DNA of 64,000 bases from an uncultured Fodinibius sp. (GTDB lineage Bacteria; Bacteroidota; Rhodothermia; Balneolales; Balneolaceae), in NCBI GenBank assembly GCA_913056235.1, contig CAJXMW010000008.1, forward strand, positions 58,762 to 122,761. Direction: 5' to 3'. Below the pieces are notes generated by a model, which was given only the letters and a program-made list of their open reading frames with translations, was not told the DNA's origin and did not search any database. The position numbers and the translations under genes were made by a program. Positions 42,723-51,491 of the stretch are shown one piece after another (within the stretch, counting starts at the first letter, position 1; each line of letters begins with the position of its first letter).

Positions 42723-44445
42723 AAACACTGAACATAACGAGCATTTTTTACAGGGAGCTCCGGGCTGTCCCGGCATTGCGATAGGTAGGTGTAGCCTGTA
42801 CAAACGGCAACGCCCCCGTGTCTCGGATACGCAGGTTGACGACAGCGAAACGGATCATCATGTCGAGCGGTTCCGCGATGCACGGGAAGAGGCCGAACGC
42901 GAACTTAATAAAATGCTGGGTAATCAAGATGATGGCAGTGTTACAGATCTGATTAAAACACAGATAGAGATGCTCAATGATCCGGAGTTGAGCAACCAGG
43001 TTGAACGCGAGATAAGGGTTAATAATAAGCCGGCAGATTCAGCTATTCAGGATGTGTTTGAAATGTATTTGCAGGTCATCAGAAAAAACCATGATGATGC
43101 CCTGGAACGCTCGGTTGATATGGCTGATGTAAGGGATCGTCTTATTCAGATATTGCACGACCACACGGATGATATAATTGAAGATAGTATTCTTGTGGCC
43201 CGTGAGCTTAGTCCCCGCGAAATCATTGAGTTTTCAACACGCAACATCAAGGGTATTATCATGGATCGAGGGGGAACGACCTCTCATGCCGCGATTATCG
43301 CACGGTCGATGAATATTCCTACCGTCGTTGGCTTGAAGGAAGCCACAAAGCTTATTGACACGGATGAATGCGTGATTTTAGACGGCAGTAATGGAGAAGT
43401 CATGCTGGAACCGAGCGAAGAGATGCTTAGTAAGTACAAAAAACTAAGGGATCAGCAGGTGGCTGCACAAGCTGATTTTGAAGAAATTTGCAAACGTCCA
43501 AACCAAACGGCGGATGGACATCCGTTTTCGTTGCAAGCTAATATTGAGTTTGCCGAAGAGATAAGTAGTCTTCGAAAATACCGGGCGGAGGGGGTAGGGC
43601 TGTTGCGGACAGAATCCATTTACCTGAGCCGCAAAAATTTTCACGACCGACAGCTCCAGCAGGAATTTTACGAATCGATTTTAGAGCTTACCGCACCTCA
43701 TCCGGTAACTATTCGACTTTTTGATACGGGAGGCGACAAGTTTTTTGAGGAAACGGAACGTGAACAGAACCCTTTTCTGGGCTGGCGCGGTATCCGTATG
43801 CTGCTCGACGAGCAAGACCTGATAAAAAATCAGATGAGGGCTATTCTCAAGGCAGCCGCCAATTTTAAAGGGCGGGTCCGCATCCTCATTCCTATGGTCT
43901 CTGTTTTGGAAGAGCTCCACGAGGTTCAAGAAATGATGAAAGACATCCAGGCAGAGCTCGAGGATGAGGGGGTTGACACAGACAACCAGGTGCAGCTCGG
44001 TATCATGGTTGAGGTGCCCAGTGTAGCTGTACAGGCCGACCTCTTTGCCCGACATGCCGACTTTTTGAGTATCGGCACCAATGATCTAACGCAATACGTG
44101 ATGGCTGTGGATCGTGGCAATGAGCGCATTTCAAAGTTGTACGACCAGCGGCATCCTGCTATGTGGAGGTTGATAAACCAAGTTGCAGAAGCCGCAGAAA
44201 AAGAAAATATTTCGATTAGCGTTTGTGGCGAACTTGCTTCCAATCCCATTGCAGCCTGCTGTTTGGTGGGACTTGGAATCAGCGATTTGAGTATGAATAC
44301 GGTAGTACTGCCGACGGTCAAGCAGATGCTGCTAGCACATACCTATGCTGATATGCAGCAATTCGCCCAAAAAGTATTAGAGAGCAATACCTTGGAAGAC
44401 ATCGATCAGCTATTTTTAAACTGGAAGGAAAAAACGGATAACTAA
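42715..44445 (+). CDS. ptsI: Phosphoenolpyruvate-protein phosphotransferase (PTS enzyme I)
   Basis: Transfers phosphate from PEP to HPr. Starting at ATG 42715, which overlaps the HPr stop (ATGAGTAA), it has 576 residues, the normal EI length; the frame is open slightly further up but inside HPr. The HPr-binding N-terminal domain precedes the swivelling domain with active His191 (GGTTSHAAIIARSMNIPTVV), and the PEP-binding barrel carries GVGLLRTESIYL, FLGWRGIRML and the late SVCGELASNP cysteine. No GAF or EIIA domain is fused, so it is the sugar-type EI rather than the nitrogen-type PtsP. Confidence 0.95.
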   Translation: MSKNTEHNEHFLQGAPGCPGIAIGRCSLYKRQRPRVSDTQVDDSETDHHVERFRDAREEAERELNKMLGNQDDGSVTDLIKTQIEMLNDPELSNQVEREIRVNNKPADSAIQDVFEMYLQVIRKNHDDALERSVDMADVRDRLIQILHDHTDDIIEDSILVARELSPREIIEFSTRNIKGIIMDRGGTTSHAAIIARSMNIPTVVGLKEATKLIDTDECVILDGSNGEVMLEPSEEMLSKYKKLRDQQVAAQADFEEICKRPNQTADGHPFSLQANIEFAEEISSLRKYRAEGVGLLRTESIYLSRKNFHDRQLQQEFYESILELTAPHPVTIRLFDTGGDKFFEETEREQNPFLGWRGIRMLLDEQDLIKNQMRAILKAAANFKGRVRILIPMVSVLEELHEVQEMMKDIQAELEDEGVDTDNQVQLGIMVEVPSVAVQADLFARHADFLSIGTNDLTQYVMAVDRGNERISKLYDQRHPAMWRLINQVAEAAEKENISISVCGELASNPIAACCLVGLGISDLSMNTVVLPTVKQMLLAHTYADMQQFAQKVLESNTLEDIDQLFLNWKEKTDN

Positions 44446-44452
44446 ATAAAAT

Positions 44453-45496
44453 ATGGATCTGGAGCATATCCAATCAATTGACAGCCAGCAGATGTGGGAT
44501 CACCTCACCGGCTTTCCAGAACAGTGGAAAGAGGCAATTGAGAGTACTGAGGAACTGGATTTAACCATTGACCAAGAGCGTATCGACAATATCTGTTTTG
44601 CAGGCATGGGTGGATCCGCAATGGGAGCAGACTTGCTGCGCGCATATAGCTATCGAACCTGTCCCTGTCCCACGCAGGTGATTCGTCACTACGAAATTCC
44701 CCACTGGGTTGATGAAAACACCCTGTTTATTGGATGTAGCTTCTCGGGCAATACCGAAGAAACGTTGACAGCCCTGGAAGCAGCGCGCAATAAAGGGGCA
44801 CAGGCCATTGCCGTGACTTCTGGCGGCGAGATGATGTTGAAAGCCGCCAAAGAAGAGTTTGACTACATTAAAATTCCCAGCGGAATGCCACCCCGTGCGG
44901 CACTTGGTTATAGTTTTGTACCATTATACCGGATCTTTCAGCATCTGGACTTTATTGATGAAGGAAACACCGGACTAAAAGAAACGGCCACCCTTTTGAC
45001 CGAGCAAAATGACTTGTTGGCGGATCCGGAGGACAATGAAGCGTTAAATCTTGCAGAAGAATTGAATGACACATTACCAATATTTTATTCTGATGCAACG
45101 ATGATGGAACCAGTAAATTTGCGCTGGCGAAGCCAGTTTGCCGAGAATGCCAAAACCCTGGCCTATGGAAACACATTGCCGGAGATGAATCACAACGAAA
45201 TTGTTGGCTGGGAACGCATTGTGCACTTGACCGGCCGCTTGTCAGTAGTCATGTTGATGGACAAGGAAGACAACCCGCGCGTGCAGCGGCGCATGGAAAT
45301 TGTGGAGGAACTCGTGGAAGACCAGACCGCTTCGTTGCACGTTCTTAAAACGCGGGGACAAACCCGGCTCACACGGGTATTTTCGCTGATACAACTGGCC
45401 GACTGGACGAGCTTTTACCTGGCGGTGCTAAATAATATAGATCCGACTCCCATAGCGAAGATTGACCTGTTGAAAAGCAAGCTGGCAGAGGCTTAA
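44453..45496 (+). CDS. Bifunctional phosphoglucose/phosphomannose isomerase (SIS domain)
   Basis: Interconverts fructose-6-phosphate with glucose-6-phosphate or mannose-6-phosphate. The 347-residue protein has SIS domains with FAGMGGSAMGADLLRAY (about residues 49-65) and IGCSFSGNTEETLTAL (about 93-108), and MNHNEIVGWE with the catalytic-type residues near 246. This type is typical of archaea and some bacteria in place of classical Pgi. It lies 7 bp after ptsI, linking sugar phosphate entry to glycolysis and to mannose for glycans. Confidence 0.9.
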   Translation: MDLEHIQSIDSQQMWDHLTGFPEQWKEAIESTEELDLTIDQERIDNICFAGMGGSAMGADLLRAYSYRTCPCPTQVIRHYEIPHWVDENTLFIGCSFSGNTEETLTALEAARNKGAQAIAVTSGGEMMLKAAKEEFDYIKIPSGMPPRAALGYSFVPLYRIFQHLDFIDEGNTGLKETATLLTEQNDLLADPEDNEALNLAEELNDTLPIFYSDATMMEPVNLRWRSQFAENAKTLAYGNTLPEMNHNEIVGWERIVHLTGRLSVVMLMDKEDNPRVQRRMEIVEELVEDQTASLHVLKTRGQTRLTRVFSLIQLADWTSFYLAVLNNIDPTPIAKIDLLKSKLAEA

Positions 45497-45534
45497 TTCT
45501 AATAATTAAAGCTGATGATTAACTAATAAATCTG

Positions 45535-46329
45535 GTGAATACACAATTCGATAAAACGTTATATCGGCAACATCTCCATACCCAGTGGCTGGGGCATGGC
45601 CTGTGTTATTTTGAGGAGCTGAAGTCTACAAATACCTACCTGAAAAAGAGACCGGCCGAGGATATAGAGCAGGGTATGCTCTGCCTGACAGATCACCAAA
45701 CACAAGGCCGTGGACAGTACGAGCGGAAGTGGGAATCTGAGCAGGGTAAAAATTTAACCTTTTCGCTGGCATTTGTGCCGTCTTCTGCCGAACGGTTCCA
45801 TGTATTGACACTTGCATCGGCGCTGGCATTGGTTGAGCATTTGAACGACCTTCTAGATGCACCGTGTGCTTGTATCAAGTGGCCCAATGATGTGTTGCTC
45901 AATGATAAAAAGATGGCCGGCTTTCTTACCGAGACGGTGTTTAGTGGTAACACCTTCGACCGGCTGGTTATTGGGATTGGCATCAATGTGAACCAAGAGC
46001 AATTTTCGGAAGAGCTGGCGGATACCGCTACTTCTATTCGTTTGGAAACAGGGAATGAGATTGATCGAGAAATATTTTTGACTGATCTGTTGAGCCGCAT
46101 TGAGTATAAATATAATCTCTGGCAACGCAAGAAATCAGGATTGTTGAAGTCTATCAATCGAAATATCAAGGGATACGGACAGTGGATTGGGGTGAAGGTC
46201 AATGGTCAACTACGGGATAAAGCCTATAAACTGCTGGGGATTAATGAGCAAGGCCAGCTGTTGGTTCTGAATCAGGATGCTGGAATTGAAACTTTTTCTT
46301 ATGAGCAGATCCAACTTGTCACCGATTGA
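45535..46329 (+). CDS. birA: Biotin-[acetyl-CoA carboxylase] ligase
   Basis: Attaches biotin to the carboxyl carrier protein. The 264-residue protein uses a GTG start at 45535. It has the ligase core with TDHQTQGRGQYERKWESEQG (biotinyl-AMP loop), CIKWPNDVLLNDKKMAGFLT and LVIGIGINVN, and a short SH3-like C-terminal domain. There is no N-terminal helix-turn-helix, so it is the monofunctional form without repressor activity. Its end overlaps the tilS start by 29 bp. Confidence 0.93.
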   Translation: MNTQFDKTLYRQHLHTQWLGHGLCYFEELKSTNTYLKKRPAEDIEQGMLCLTDHQTQGRGQYERKWESEQGKNLTFSLAFVPSSAERFHVLTLASALALVEHLNDLLDAPCACIKWPNDVLLNDKKMAGFLTETVFSGNTFDRLVIGIGINVNQEQFSEELADTATSIRLETGNEIDREIFLTDLLSRIEYKYNLWQRKKSGLLKSINRNIKGYGQWIGVKVNGQLRDKAYKLLGINEQGQLLVLNQDAGIETFSYEQIQLVTD

Positions 46330-47659
46330 GCAGGCCACTCGCGACAACTTGCAGTGGTATTTTCCCGAGAACGATCCCACCTTTGTACTGGCCGTAAGCG
46401 GCGGCATGGATTCGATGAGCCTGTTGCATGCTTTTAAACAATTGGACGTTTCAGCAGTCGTTTGCCATATCAACTATCAAAAGCGGGGTGCAGCTTCCGA
46501 AAACGATGCTCGACTGGTTTATCAGACGGCTACCGAATGGGAATTCGATTGTCATATCGAGCGCGCCGACCCTATAGAAGCCGAAGGCAAAAATTTCCAG
46601 CAGTGGGCCCGCGATTTTCGGTATAAGTGTTTTCGAAGGCTGGTTCGTAAGCACGAGGCCGATGGTATTGCGGTGGCTCATCACGAAGATGATCAGGTAG
46701 AGACGATCCTGCAAAAGATTTTTCGCGGCGCGGGCTTGGCTAGCTGGTCAGCGATGGATATTTGGGACGGTGAGCTATTTCGTCCTCTGTTGGATATTAG
46801 CCGTGCTCAGATTGAAGCTTATGTTCAGCAGAATGATATTCCGTACCGCACGGATGAGTCGAACCTGGAAACTGATTTTGCCCGAAACTTGCTACGTAAT
46901 GAATGGCTGGATAAGCTGGGGAATTTTTTTCCGGGATGGAAGCGAAATGTGCTGCGTATTCAACAGCAAGCTGATAACTATGGCCAGGCTCTTGAGTGGA
47001 TTGCTGCCAAAGTCACCAAACCGGAGGGGATCGACCGGAAAGCTTTTAATGCGCTGGAACCTGGTCTGCAGAAAGCAGTGTTGCTTCGACTCCTGAAAAA
47101 GTATCAACCGGACGTATCCATATCCAATGAGAGCCTGGATCGTGTATCTGAACTGGCAAACTTGCAGACCGGCAAAGTAATTGAACTCACACCGGATATC
47201 TCCGTGCTACGAGATCGAGAGTACTATGTTATTGAAGGGAGTGAGAAAAGTGTATTTAACCCTAAAACGCTAAAACGCGAAGATTTTGCTGAAGGTTCTA
47301 TTGCCATAAAAAAAATGAACCTTTCGTTGACCAATTTTGAACATCCCGATTACCAAAATGCACTCTATCTGGATGAAGAAAAGTTGACCTGGCCCATCAC
47401 CGTCAGGCGCTGGAAACAGGGGGATGCTTTTCAGCCGTTTGGCATGCAGGGGCATCAGCAGGTGGCCGATCATCTAACAAACAGGAAAATAAGTGCCGCT
47501 CATAAAAAGCAGGCGCTGGTGATCGAATCTTTTGAAGAAACAATCTGTGCTATTATCTTTCCGCCAATAAAAAATCAGATGCAACCAGGCACTATTTCGG
47601 AGCAGGTAAAATGTGATCCTGAAACAGAAAAGTGCCTCAAAATAACATACAGAATATAG
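46301..47659 (+). CDS. tilS: tRNA(Ile)-lysidine synthase
   Basis: Modifies C34 of the tRNA-Ile with CAU anticodon to lysidine, allowing AUA reading. Using ATG 46301 it has 452 residues; a start 24 bp upstream is possible but gives no homologous sequence. The PP-loop SGGMDS is at residues 33-38 (LAVSGGMDSMSLLHAF), AHHEDDQVETILQKIFRGAG follows, and the C-terminal TilS domain with RRWKQGDAFQPFGMQGHQQV is intact. Overlaps birA and is followed directly by hpt, a common tilS-hpt order. Confidence 0.94.
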   Translation: MSRSNLSPIEQATRDNLQWYFPENDPTFVLAVSGGMDSMSLLHAFKQLDVSAVVCHINYQKRGAASENDARLVYQTATEWEFDCHIERADPIEAEGKNFQQWARDFRYKCFRRLVRKHEADGIAVAHHEDDQVETILQKIFRGAGLASWSAMDIWDGELFRPLLDISRAQIEAYVQQNDIPYRTDESNLETDFARNLLRNEWLDKLGNFFPGWKRNVLRIQQQADNYGQALEWIAAKVTKPEGIDRKAFNALEPGLQKAVLLRLLKKYQPDVSISNESLDRVSELANLQTGKVIELTPDISVLRDREYYVIEGSEKSVFNPKTLKREDFAEGSIAIKKMNLSLTNFEHPDYQNALYLDEEKLTWPITVRRWKQGDAFQPFGMQGHQQVADHLTNRKISAAHKKQALVIESFEETICAIIFPPIKNQMQPGTISEQVKCDPETEKCLKITYRI

Positions 47660-47665
47660 CAACAG

Positions 47666-48220
47666 ATGTCTCTATACACCCCTGAAACCGTCGAGTGCAA
47701 CGGTGAAACATTTAGCATTTATTTGACTAAACAGGAACTGGAAACTAGGATTGCTGAGCTTGGGAATGAGTTGTCGGAAAAGTACGAAGGAAAAAATCCT
47801 ATTTTTATAGGGGTATTAAATGGGGCTTATATCTTTCTGTCTGATCTGATGCGCCAGGTCGATATTTCGTGCGAGGTCGACTTTTTGAAGCTCAGCAGCT
47901 ATGGCGATGAGAAGGTATCTTCGGGGCAGGTGACAGATCTCAAAGATATTGATGCAGATATCGAAGATCGCCACGTTGTGCTGGTTGAGGATATCGTAGA
48001 TACCGGCCTGTCAATGAAGTATCTAATGGATAAGCTCCAAAAAAAGAATCCCGCTTCTATCGCCTCGGTTACGTTACTGCACAAAACTGAAGCAACCCAT
48101 CACGATGTGCAGCTCGACTATGTCGGGTTTCAAATTCCCACTCTTTTTGTACTGGGATATGGACTTGATTATGCACAGGAGGGACGGAATTTAGCACAAA
48201 TCTATATTTTAGATGAGTGA
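47666..48220 (+). CDS. hpt: Hypoxanthine phosphoribosyltransferase
   Basis: Salvages hypoxanthine (and often guanine) with PRPP to nucleotides. The 184-residue protein has the PRPP-binding HVVLVEDIVDTGLSMKYLMD, an early GVLNGAYIFLSDLMRQVDI, the flexible-loop region KLSSYGDEKVSSG, and the late base-contact VLGYGLDYAQEGRNL. Follows tilS by 6 bp, as in many bacteria. Confidence 0.95.
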   Translation: MSLYTPETVECNGETFSIYLTKQELETRIAELGNELSEKYEGKNPIFIGVLNGAYIFLSDLMRQVDISCEVDFLKLSSYGDEKVSSGQVTDLKDIDADIEDRHVVLVEDIVDTGLSMKYLMDKLQKKNPASIASVTLLHKTEATHHDVQLDYVGFQIPTLFVLGYGLDYAQEGRNLAQIYILDE

Positions 48221-48338
48221 AATCAACCGAACACTTTGAAAGGAGAGAGGAAAAGCCCCAGGATACGTTGCTAACAAATATGTTTGGCATATCTGAAAAA
48301 ACAGAGTGTCAACTTTCAATTGATGAGATCATAAAAAA

Positions 48339-48370
48339 TTGTTTTTGTCCCCGAAAGATTTTTATATTCG
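48339..48370 (+). promoter_or_regulatory. Promoter of tRNA-Ser
   Basis: TTG at 48339-48341, 21 nt spacer, TATATTCG at 48363-48370; the tRNA starts 10 bp later. Spacing and distance fit the Bacteroidetes-type promoter and match that of the rpsL promoter in this window. Confidence 0.55.
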
Positions 48371-48380
48371 TGGCTCTTTC

Positions 48381-48470
48381 GGAGAGGTGGCTGAGTGGTC
48401 GAAAGCGCTCCCCTGCTAAGGGAGTATACCCCTTAACGGGGTATCGAGGGTTCGAATCCCTCCCTCTCCG
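48381..48470 (+). tRNA. tRNA-Ser (anticodon GCU)
   Basis: A 90-nt tRNA with a long variable arm. Acceptor stem GGAGAGG/CCTCTCC, D arm TGGCTGAGTGGTCGAAAGC, anticodon stem CTCCC/GGGAG around loop CTGCTAA (anticodon GCT), variable arm TATACCCCTTAACGGGGTA, T arm GAGGGTTCGAATCCCTC, discriminator G. CCA is not encoded. Reads AGC and AGU codons. Confidence 0.97.
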
Positions 48471-48482
48471 CTCAACTATGCC

Positions 48483-48533
48483 AAGGCTTCGTTGAGCAGG
48501 CTCGGGATGAGCTTGCTGGACGAAGCCTTTTTT
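48483..48533 (+). terminator. Rho-independent terminator after tRNA-Ser
   Basis: AAGGCTTCG at 48483-48491 pairs with CGAAGCCTT at 48521-48529, an inner helix AGCAGGCTC/GAGCTTGCT extends it, and a T run follows. It is 12 bp after the tRNA. Confidence 0.85.
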
Positions 48534-48828
48534 AATTTAGTGCATTTCTCAGGCAATTCATTGATAAAACCTATAACGTGTTAACAACCAGAGTTTATTC
48601 GTTAGATCGGTAGCTGTCTATTTTGTTAAAAATGCGTTCAAGTGCCTCATTCTTGAATATACTGGAGGCGGATACTTCCTGAACACCATTTGTCAGGGTA
48701 AAGTGGGTCATATTCGTCGGCGATGTATTGAAGTATTGGCAGGACTTGCTGTTTACTGTATTTAAGGAGCTAAGATATGTGGATAAAAGTGGTGCGCTAA
48801 GTCCCTTGAAACTAATTAAAAGGATCAG
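48534..48828. other. Intergenic region with a possible 38-residue open frame
   Basis: Between the tRNA terminator and the yjbQ-like gene. On the minus strand 48595-48711 encodes a 38-residue peptide ending in IFKNEALERIFNKIDSYRSN plus Glu, with a helical, charged composition; the frame is open further upstream without another ATG. No ribosome-binding site is visible. It may be a small gene or the tail of a lost one. Nothing else is seen. Confidence 0.3.
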
Positions 48829-49248
48829 TTATTCACCGTGAAGAGTGACGACCAATTTCCGTCGCCCGCCGTTGTTGCGATGTTCACATAGGTAGATGCC
48901 CTGCCAGGTCCCCAGGTTGAGATTGCCATTGGTGATGGGGATAGAAACTGAATGACCAAGCAGGGAGCTTTTGATGTGCGAGGTCATGTCATCAGGTCCC
49001 TCGAGGGTGTGCTCGTAGAGTGAGGTATCCTCGGGCACCATGCGTTTGAAGTGGGAAGCAAAATCACGGCGCACCGAGGGATCTGCATTTTCGTTGATGG
49101 TAAGGCTGGCGCTGGTATGCTGGATAAAAATATGTGCTATACCCGTGTGAATCTGTTTGATTTCGGGAATCTCATTGAGTACTTCATCCGTAATGATATG
49201 AAAGCCTCGTGATTTGGCCGAAAGTGTAATTTTAGTCTGGTACCACAT
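48829..49248 (-). CDS. YjbQ family (UPF0047) secondary thiamine-phosphate synthase-type protein
   Basis: A 139-residue single-domain protein. Marks are GIAHIFIQHTSASLTINENADPSVRRDF, with the conserved His and Asn-Glu-Asn-Ala-Asp, and LGTWQGIYLCEHRNNGGRRK near the end. E. coli YjbQ shows weak thiamine phosphate synthase activity, but the true role of the family is open. Stand-alone gene. Confidence 0.9.
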   Translation of the reverse strand: MWYQTKITLSAKSRGFHIITDEVLNEIPEIKQIHTGIAHIFIQHTSASLTINENADPSVRRDFASHFKRMVPEDTSLYEHTLEGPDDMTSHIKSSLLGHSVSIPITNGNLNLGTWQGIYLCEHRNNGGRRKLVVTLHGE

Positions 49249-49315
49249 TAGTTAGTTAAAAATTAAGAATGAAAAATTAGATATTAATTCATTTCACAAT
49301 TCTGCAGCCAGTTCA

Positions 49316-50092
49316 TCATCCAAATAGCCCCTGAATATTGCCGCCGTCGTGGCTGATCGTTTGTCCGGTGACATAAGAGGCATGAGGCGATAAAAGCCAT
49401 CCCGCCAGCGAAGCGAGTTCTTCTCCTTTGCCAAAGCGTCCCACCGGAATGGAGGCTTCCATCTCTTGGCGCACTTCTTCTTCGGATTTATCCGAGCCAT
49501 CTGCTGCTTTCTTGATCACGCGTTCAATAGCTGGCGTGTCGTGGGATCCCGGCGCGAGTACGTTTACAGTGACGCCTTGGTTGGCAATTTCTTGCGACAG
49601 GGACTTGGCGAATCCCACCATGCCTGCACGAAAAGAGTTGCTCAGCACCAGCGAAGGAATCGGCTGCTTGACCGACTGACTCTCCACAAACAGGACGCGT
49701 CCATAATCGTTGGAGGTAAAATAAGAAACGAGCCGAAGTATGAGCTCGATTTTCCAGCGCATCACATTTTTGTAGGCTTGGTCCCAGTCATAAATAGCTG
49801 TTTCAAGTGGCGAAAGTGCCGGCGGTCCCCCGGCATTGATAACCACTCCGTGCAATGGGTCGTTGCCGATGGCCGCTTCAATATCATTGTGTGTGTCGTC
49901 GTCGGTTAAATCGCCGGCAATGGTGGTCACTTGATCAGCGAAGGATTCTGTGAGTTCGTTTAACTTTTTTTCGCGGCGGGCAATGGCAATAACGTTGGCG
50001 CCTTCATTTAACAATAGTTCAGCAATAGCACGACCAAAACCACTGCTGGCCCCGCATACAATAAACCGTTGTTTCTCGATTTGTAAATCCAT
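49316..50092 (-). CDS. SDR family oxidoreductase with non-canonical active site
   Basis: A 258-residue short-chain dehydrogenase-like protein. The nucleotide loop IVCGASSGFGRAIAELLLNE (residues 11-30) and VINAGGPP are normal SDR features. At the catalytic site, where YxxxK is expected, it reads LVLSNSFRAGMVGFAKSLSQ, so neither the Tyr nor the Lys is in place, although Ser138 (ESQSV region) is kept. This pattern occurs in a known atypical FabG-like subgroup. It may bind NAD(P)H without classical proton relay. Function unknown. Confidence 0.85.
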   Translation of the reverse strand: MDLQIEKQRFIVCGASSGFGRAIAELLLNEGANVIAIARREKKLNELTESFADQVTTIAGDLTDDDTHNDIEAAIGNDPLHGVVINAGGPPALSPLETAIYDWDQAYKNVMRWKIELILRLVSYFTSNDYGRVLFVESQSVKQPIPSLVLSNSFRAGMVGFAKSLSQEIANQGVTVNVLAPGSHDTPAIERVIKKAADGSDKSEEEVRQEMEASIPVGRFGKGEELASLAGWLLSPHASYVTGQTISHDGGNIQGLFG

Positions 50093-50191
50093 GTCAATAC
50101 CAGATAAATAATTGTAGTTTAAATGTTAAACTTAGCTAAAGTAACTGTTCAATGTCAGCTATACCAAATAAAGCTAACATTGAAAAAATCA

Positions 50192-50962
50192 CTAGATAAA
50201 GTCAAAATCCTCAAAGTGGACCTTTTCATCGGGTACTTGCAATTTGCGAAAGCCCTTGAGCAAAGATTGTCGCATCTCCTTAGGGCCGCAAATAAAAATT
50301 TCTTTTCCCCATATATTATTTATTTCCTCAGCTGAGAGAAAACCAATCCGATCGGCACAATGCAAATGTAAAGTAAAACCGGGAAGTTGATTTTCCAGTG
50401 CTTTAAATCTTTGTAAATGGATAGCTTGTTCAATATTGTCAACACAATAATAAAAATCTGTGAGAAAACTTGAGGGTACCTTGCCGCTACTTAAGACCTG
50501 TGTCCAGCTAATGAAAGGAGCGATACCTACCCCTCCGGCAATCCAGATCTGGGGCTGAGGATAATTTTTGTGATTAAACCGTCCATAAGGCCCTTCTACC
50601 AATGCCTCGGCGCCCGGTTTTAGTCTTTGATAAAGATGAGTGGTATAATCACCAAGTGCTTTAACGATAATGGAAATATGGTCGTCTGAGGGGGTGTTAC
50701 AGATTGTAAATGGATGTGCTTCACGGCTGATATTTGGATCTGAGTAACTGAAGAAACAAAATTGCCCGGCGGTAAATTGCAAATGGTCCCCGATGGGGGA
50801 CAGCGTAATTTCCATCACCTGCTCATTTAGTCGTTCAATATTTTGGACCGTATAATTTTTTTTTGTGAGCAAACCAATTGAAGAAAATAGATTTGTATAA
50901 AAAACTAACAATACCCAAAACTGCAAATAGCCCGAGGTATATGGCAAGTAAAGGGTTGGCAT
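50192..50962 (-). CDS. FAD/NAD(P)-binding part of a ferric-reductase-like protein (3' half, other frame)
   Basis: The C-terminal half of a flavocytochrome-like reductase. From NYTVQNIERLNEQVMEITLS it shows the FAD domain (AGQFCFFSY, EAHPFTICNTPSDDHISI) and the NAD(P) domain (WIAGGVGIAPFISW, IFICGPKEMRQSLLKGF). The open frame reaches back to an ATG at 50962, but residues before KKNYTVQ are a shadow of the upstream gene. Removing one A from the A9 run at 50856-50864 joins it to the membrane half as one 432-residue protein. It may be translated only after slippage, or be a dead half. Confidence 0.7.
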   Translation of the reverse strand: MPTLYLPYTSGYLQFWVLLVFYTNLFSSIGLLTKKNYTVQNIERLNEQVMEITLSPIGDHLQFTAGQFCFFSYSDPNISREAHPFTICNTPSDDHISIIVKALGDYTTHLYQRLKPGAEALVEGPYGRFNHKNYPQPQIWIAGGVGIAPFISWTQVLSSGKVPSSFLTDFYYCVDNIEQAIHLQRFKALENQLPGFTLHLHCADRIGFLSAEEINNIWGKEIFICGPKEMRQSLLKGFRKLQVPDEKVHFEDFDFI

Positions 50963-51491
50963 TAATTAGTTCATCCAGAAGAAAAATATGAGTAATGAAT
51001 AGGATGAAAATGATCCCGGTTAGTTTATGGGTTAGTTTCCATTTGTCGTAGGCAATTTTAATGACAAGTGTGACCAGCATGAGCAAAAGAAATCCCAGTA
51101 ATGCCCAACTACCAAAGTTAATAGCTATGCGACGGTGGATCGGAAGCATGTATAATATAGCTTTACTGTAATCTTGGGGAATCCACCGCACTGATAATGC
51201 TATAGGATGGTAGAGGATTAGGAAAAAAGCTGCTTTCCCAACAGTGTGATGGGCTTGGTAAACCTTATCTAAACCCCCAAATAGCTCTTCAATCCAGGTG
51301 TTCCGGGTAGAGAGTACAAGGGAAAAAGCGTAAAGTATAAATCCCATAACCCCCGCAACCTGGCTGCTGTAAATGGACCAGGATTTTATATTGTGACGGA
51401 AGGTAGTTTCGGGATATGAAATAAACCAAAGGGGAATAGCCAGAATTGTGAAAGTAAATATTAATACCACTCCCAACTTCTTTTTGGTCAT
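50835..51491 (-). CDS. Ferric-reductase-like transmembrane domain protein (5' half)
   Basis: A 218-residue membrane part with about six helices. VYQAHHTVGKAAFFLILYHPIALSVRW and LTHKLTGIIFILFITHIFLL provide pairs of histidines spaced for two haems, as in the ferric reductase/NADPH oxidase superfamily. After the A9 run the frame gives KLYGPKY and stops, whereas the +1 frame continues into the FAD domain. By itself it would be a haem membrane protein without an electron donor domain. I judge the intact gene to be 50192-51491. Confidence 0.72.
   Translation of the reverse strand: MTKKKLGVVLIFTFTILAIPLWFISYPETTFRHNIKSWSIYSSQVAGVMGFILYAFSLVLSTRNTWIEELFGGLDKVYQAHHTVGKAAFFLILYHPIALSVRWIPQDYSKAILYMLPIHRRIAINFGSWALLGFLLLMLVTLVIKIAYDKWKLTHKLTGIIFILFITHIFLLDELINANPLLAIYLGLFAVLGIVSFLYKSIFFNWFAHKKKLYGPKY

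Noticed and set aside
48381..48533. Integration site (att) at the 3' end of tRNA-Ser
   Set aside because: No repeat of the tRNA end, integrase gene or foreign segment follows within the window.
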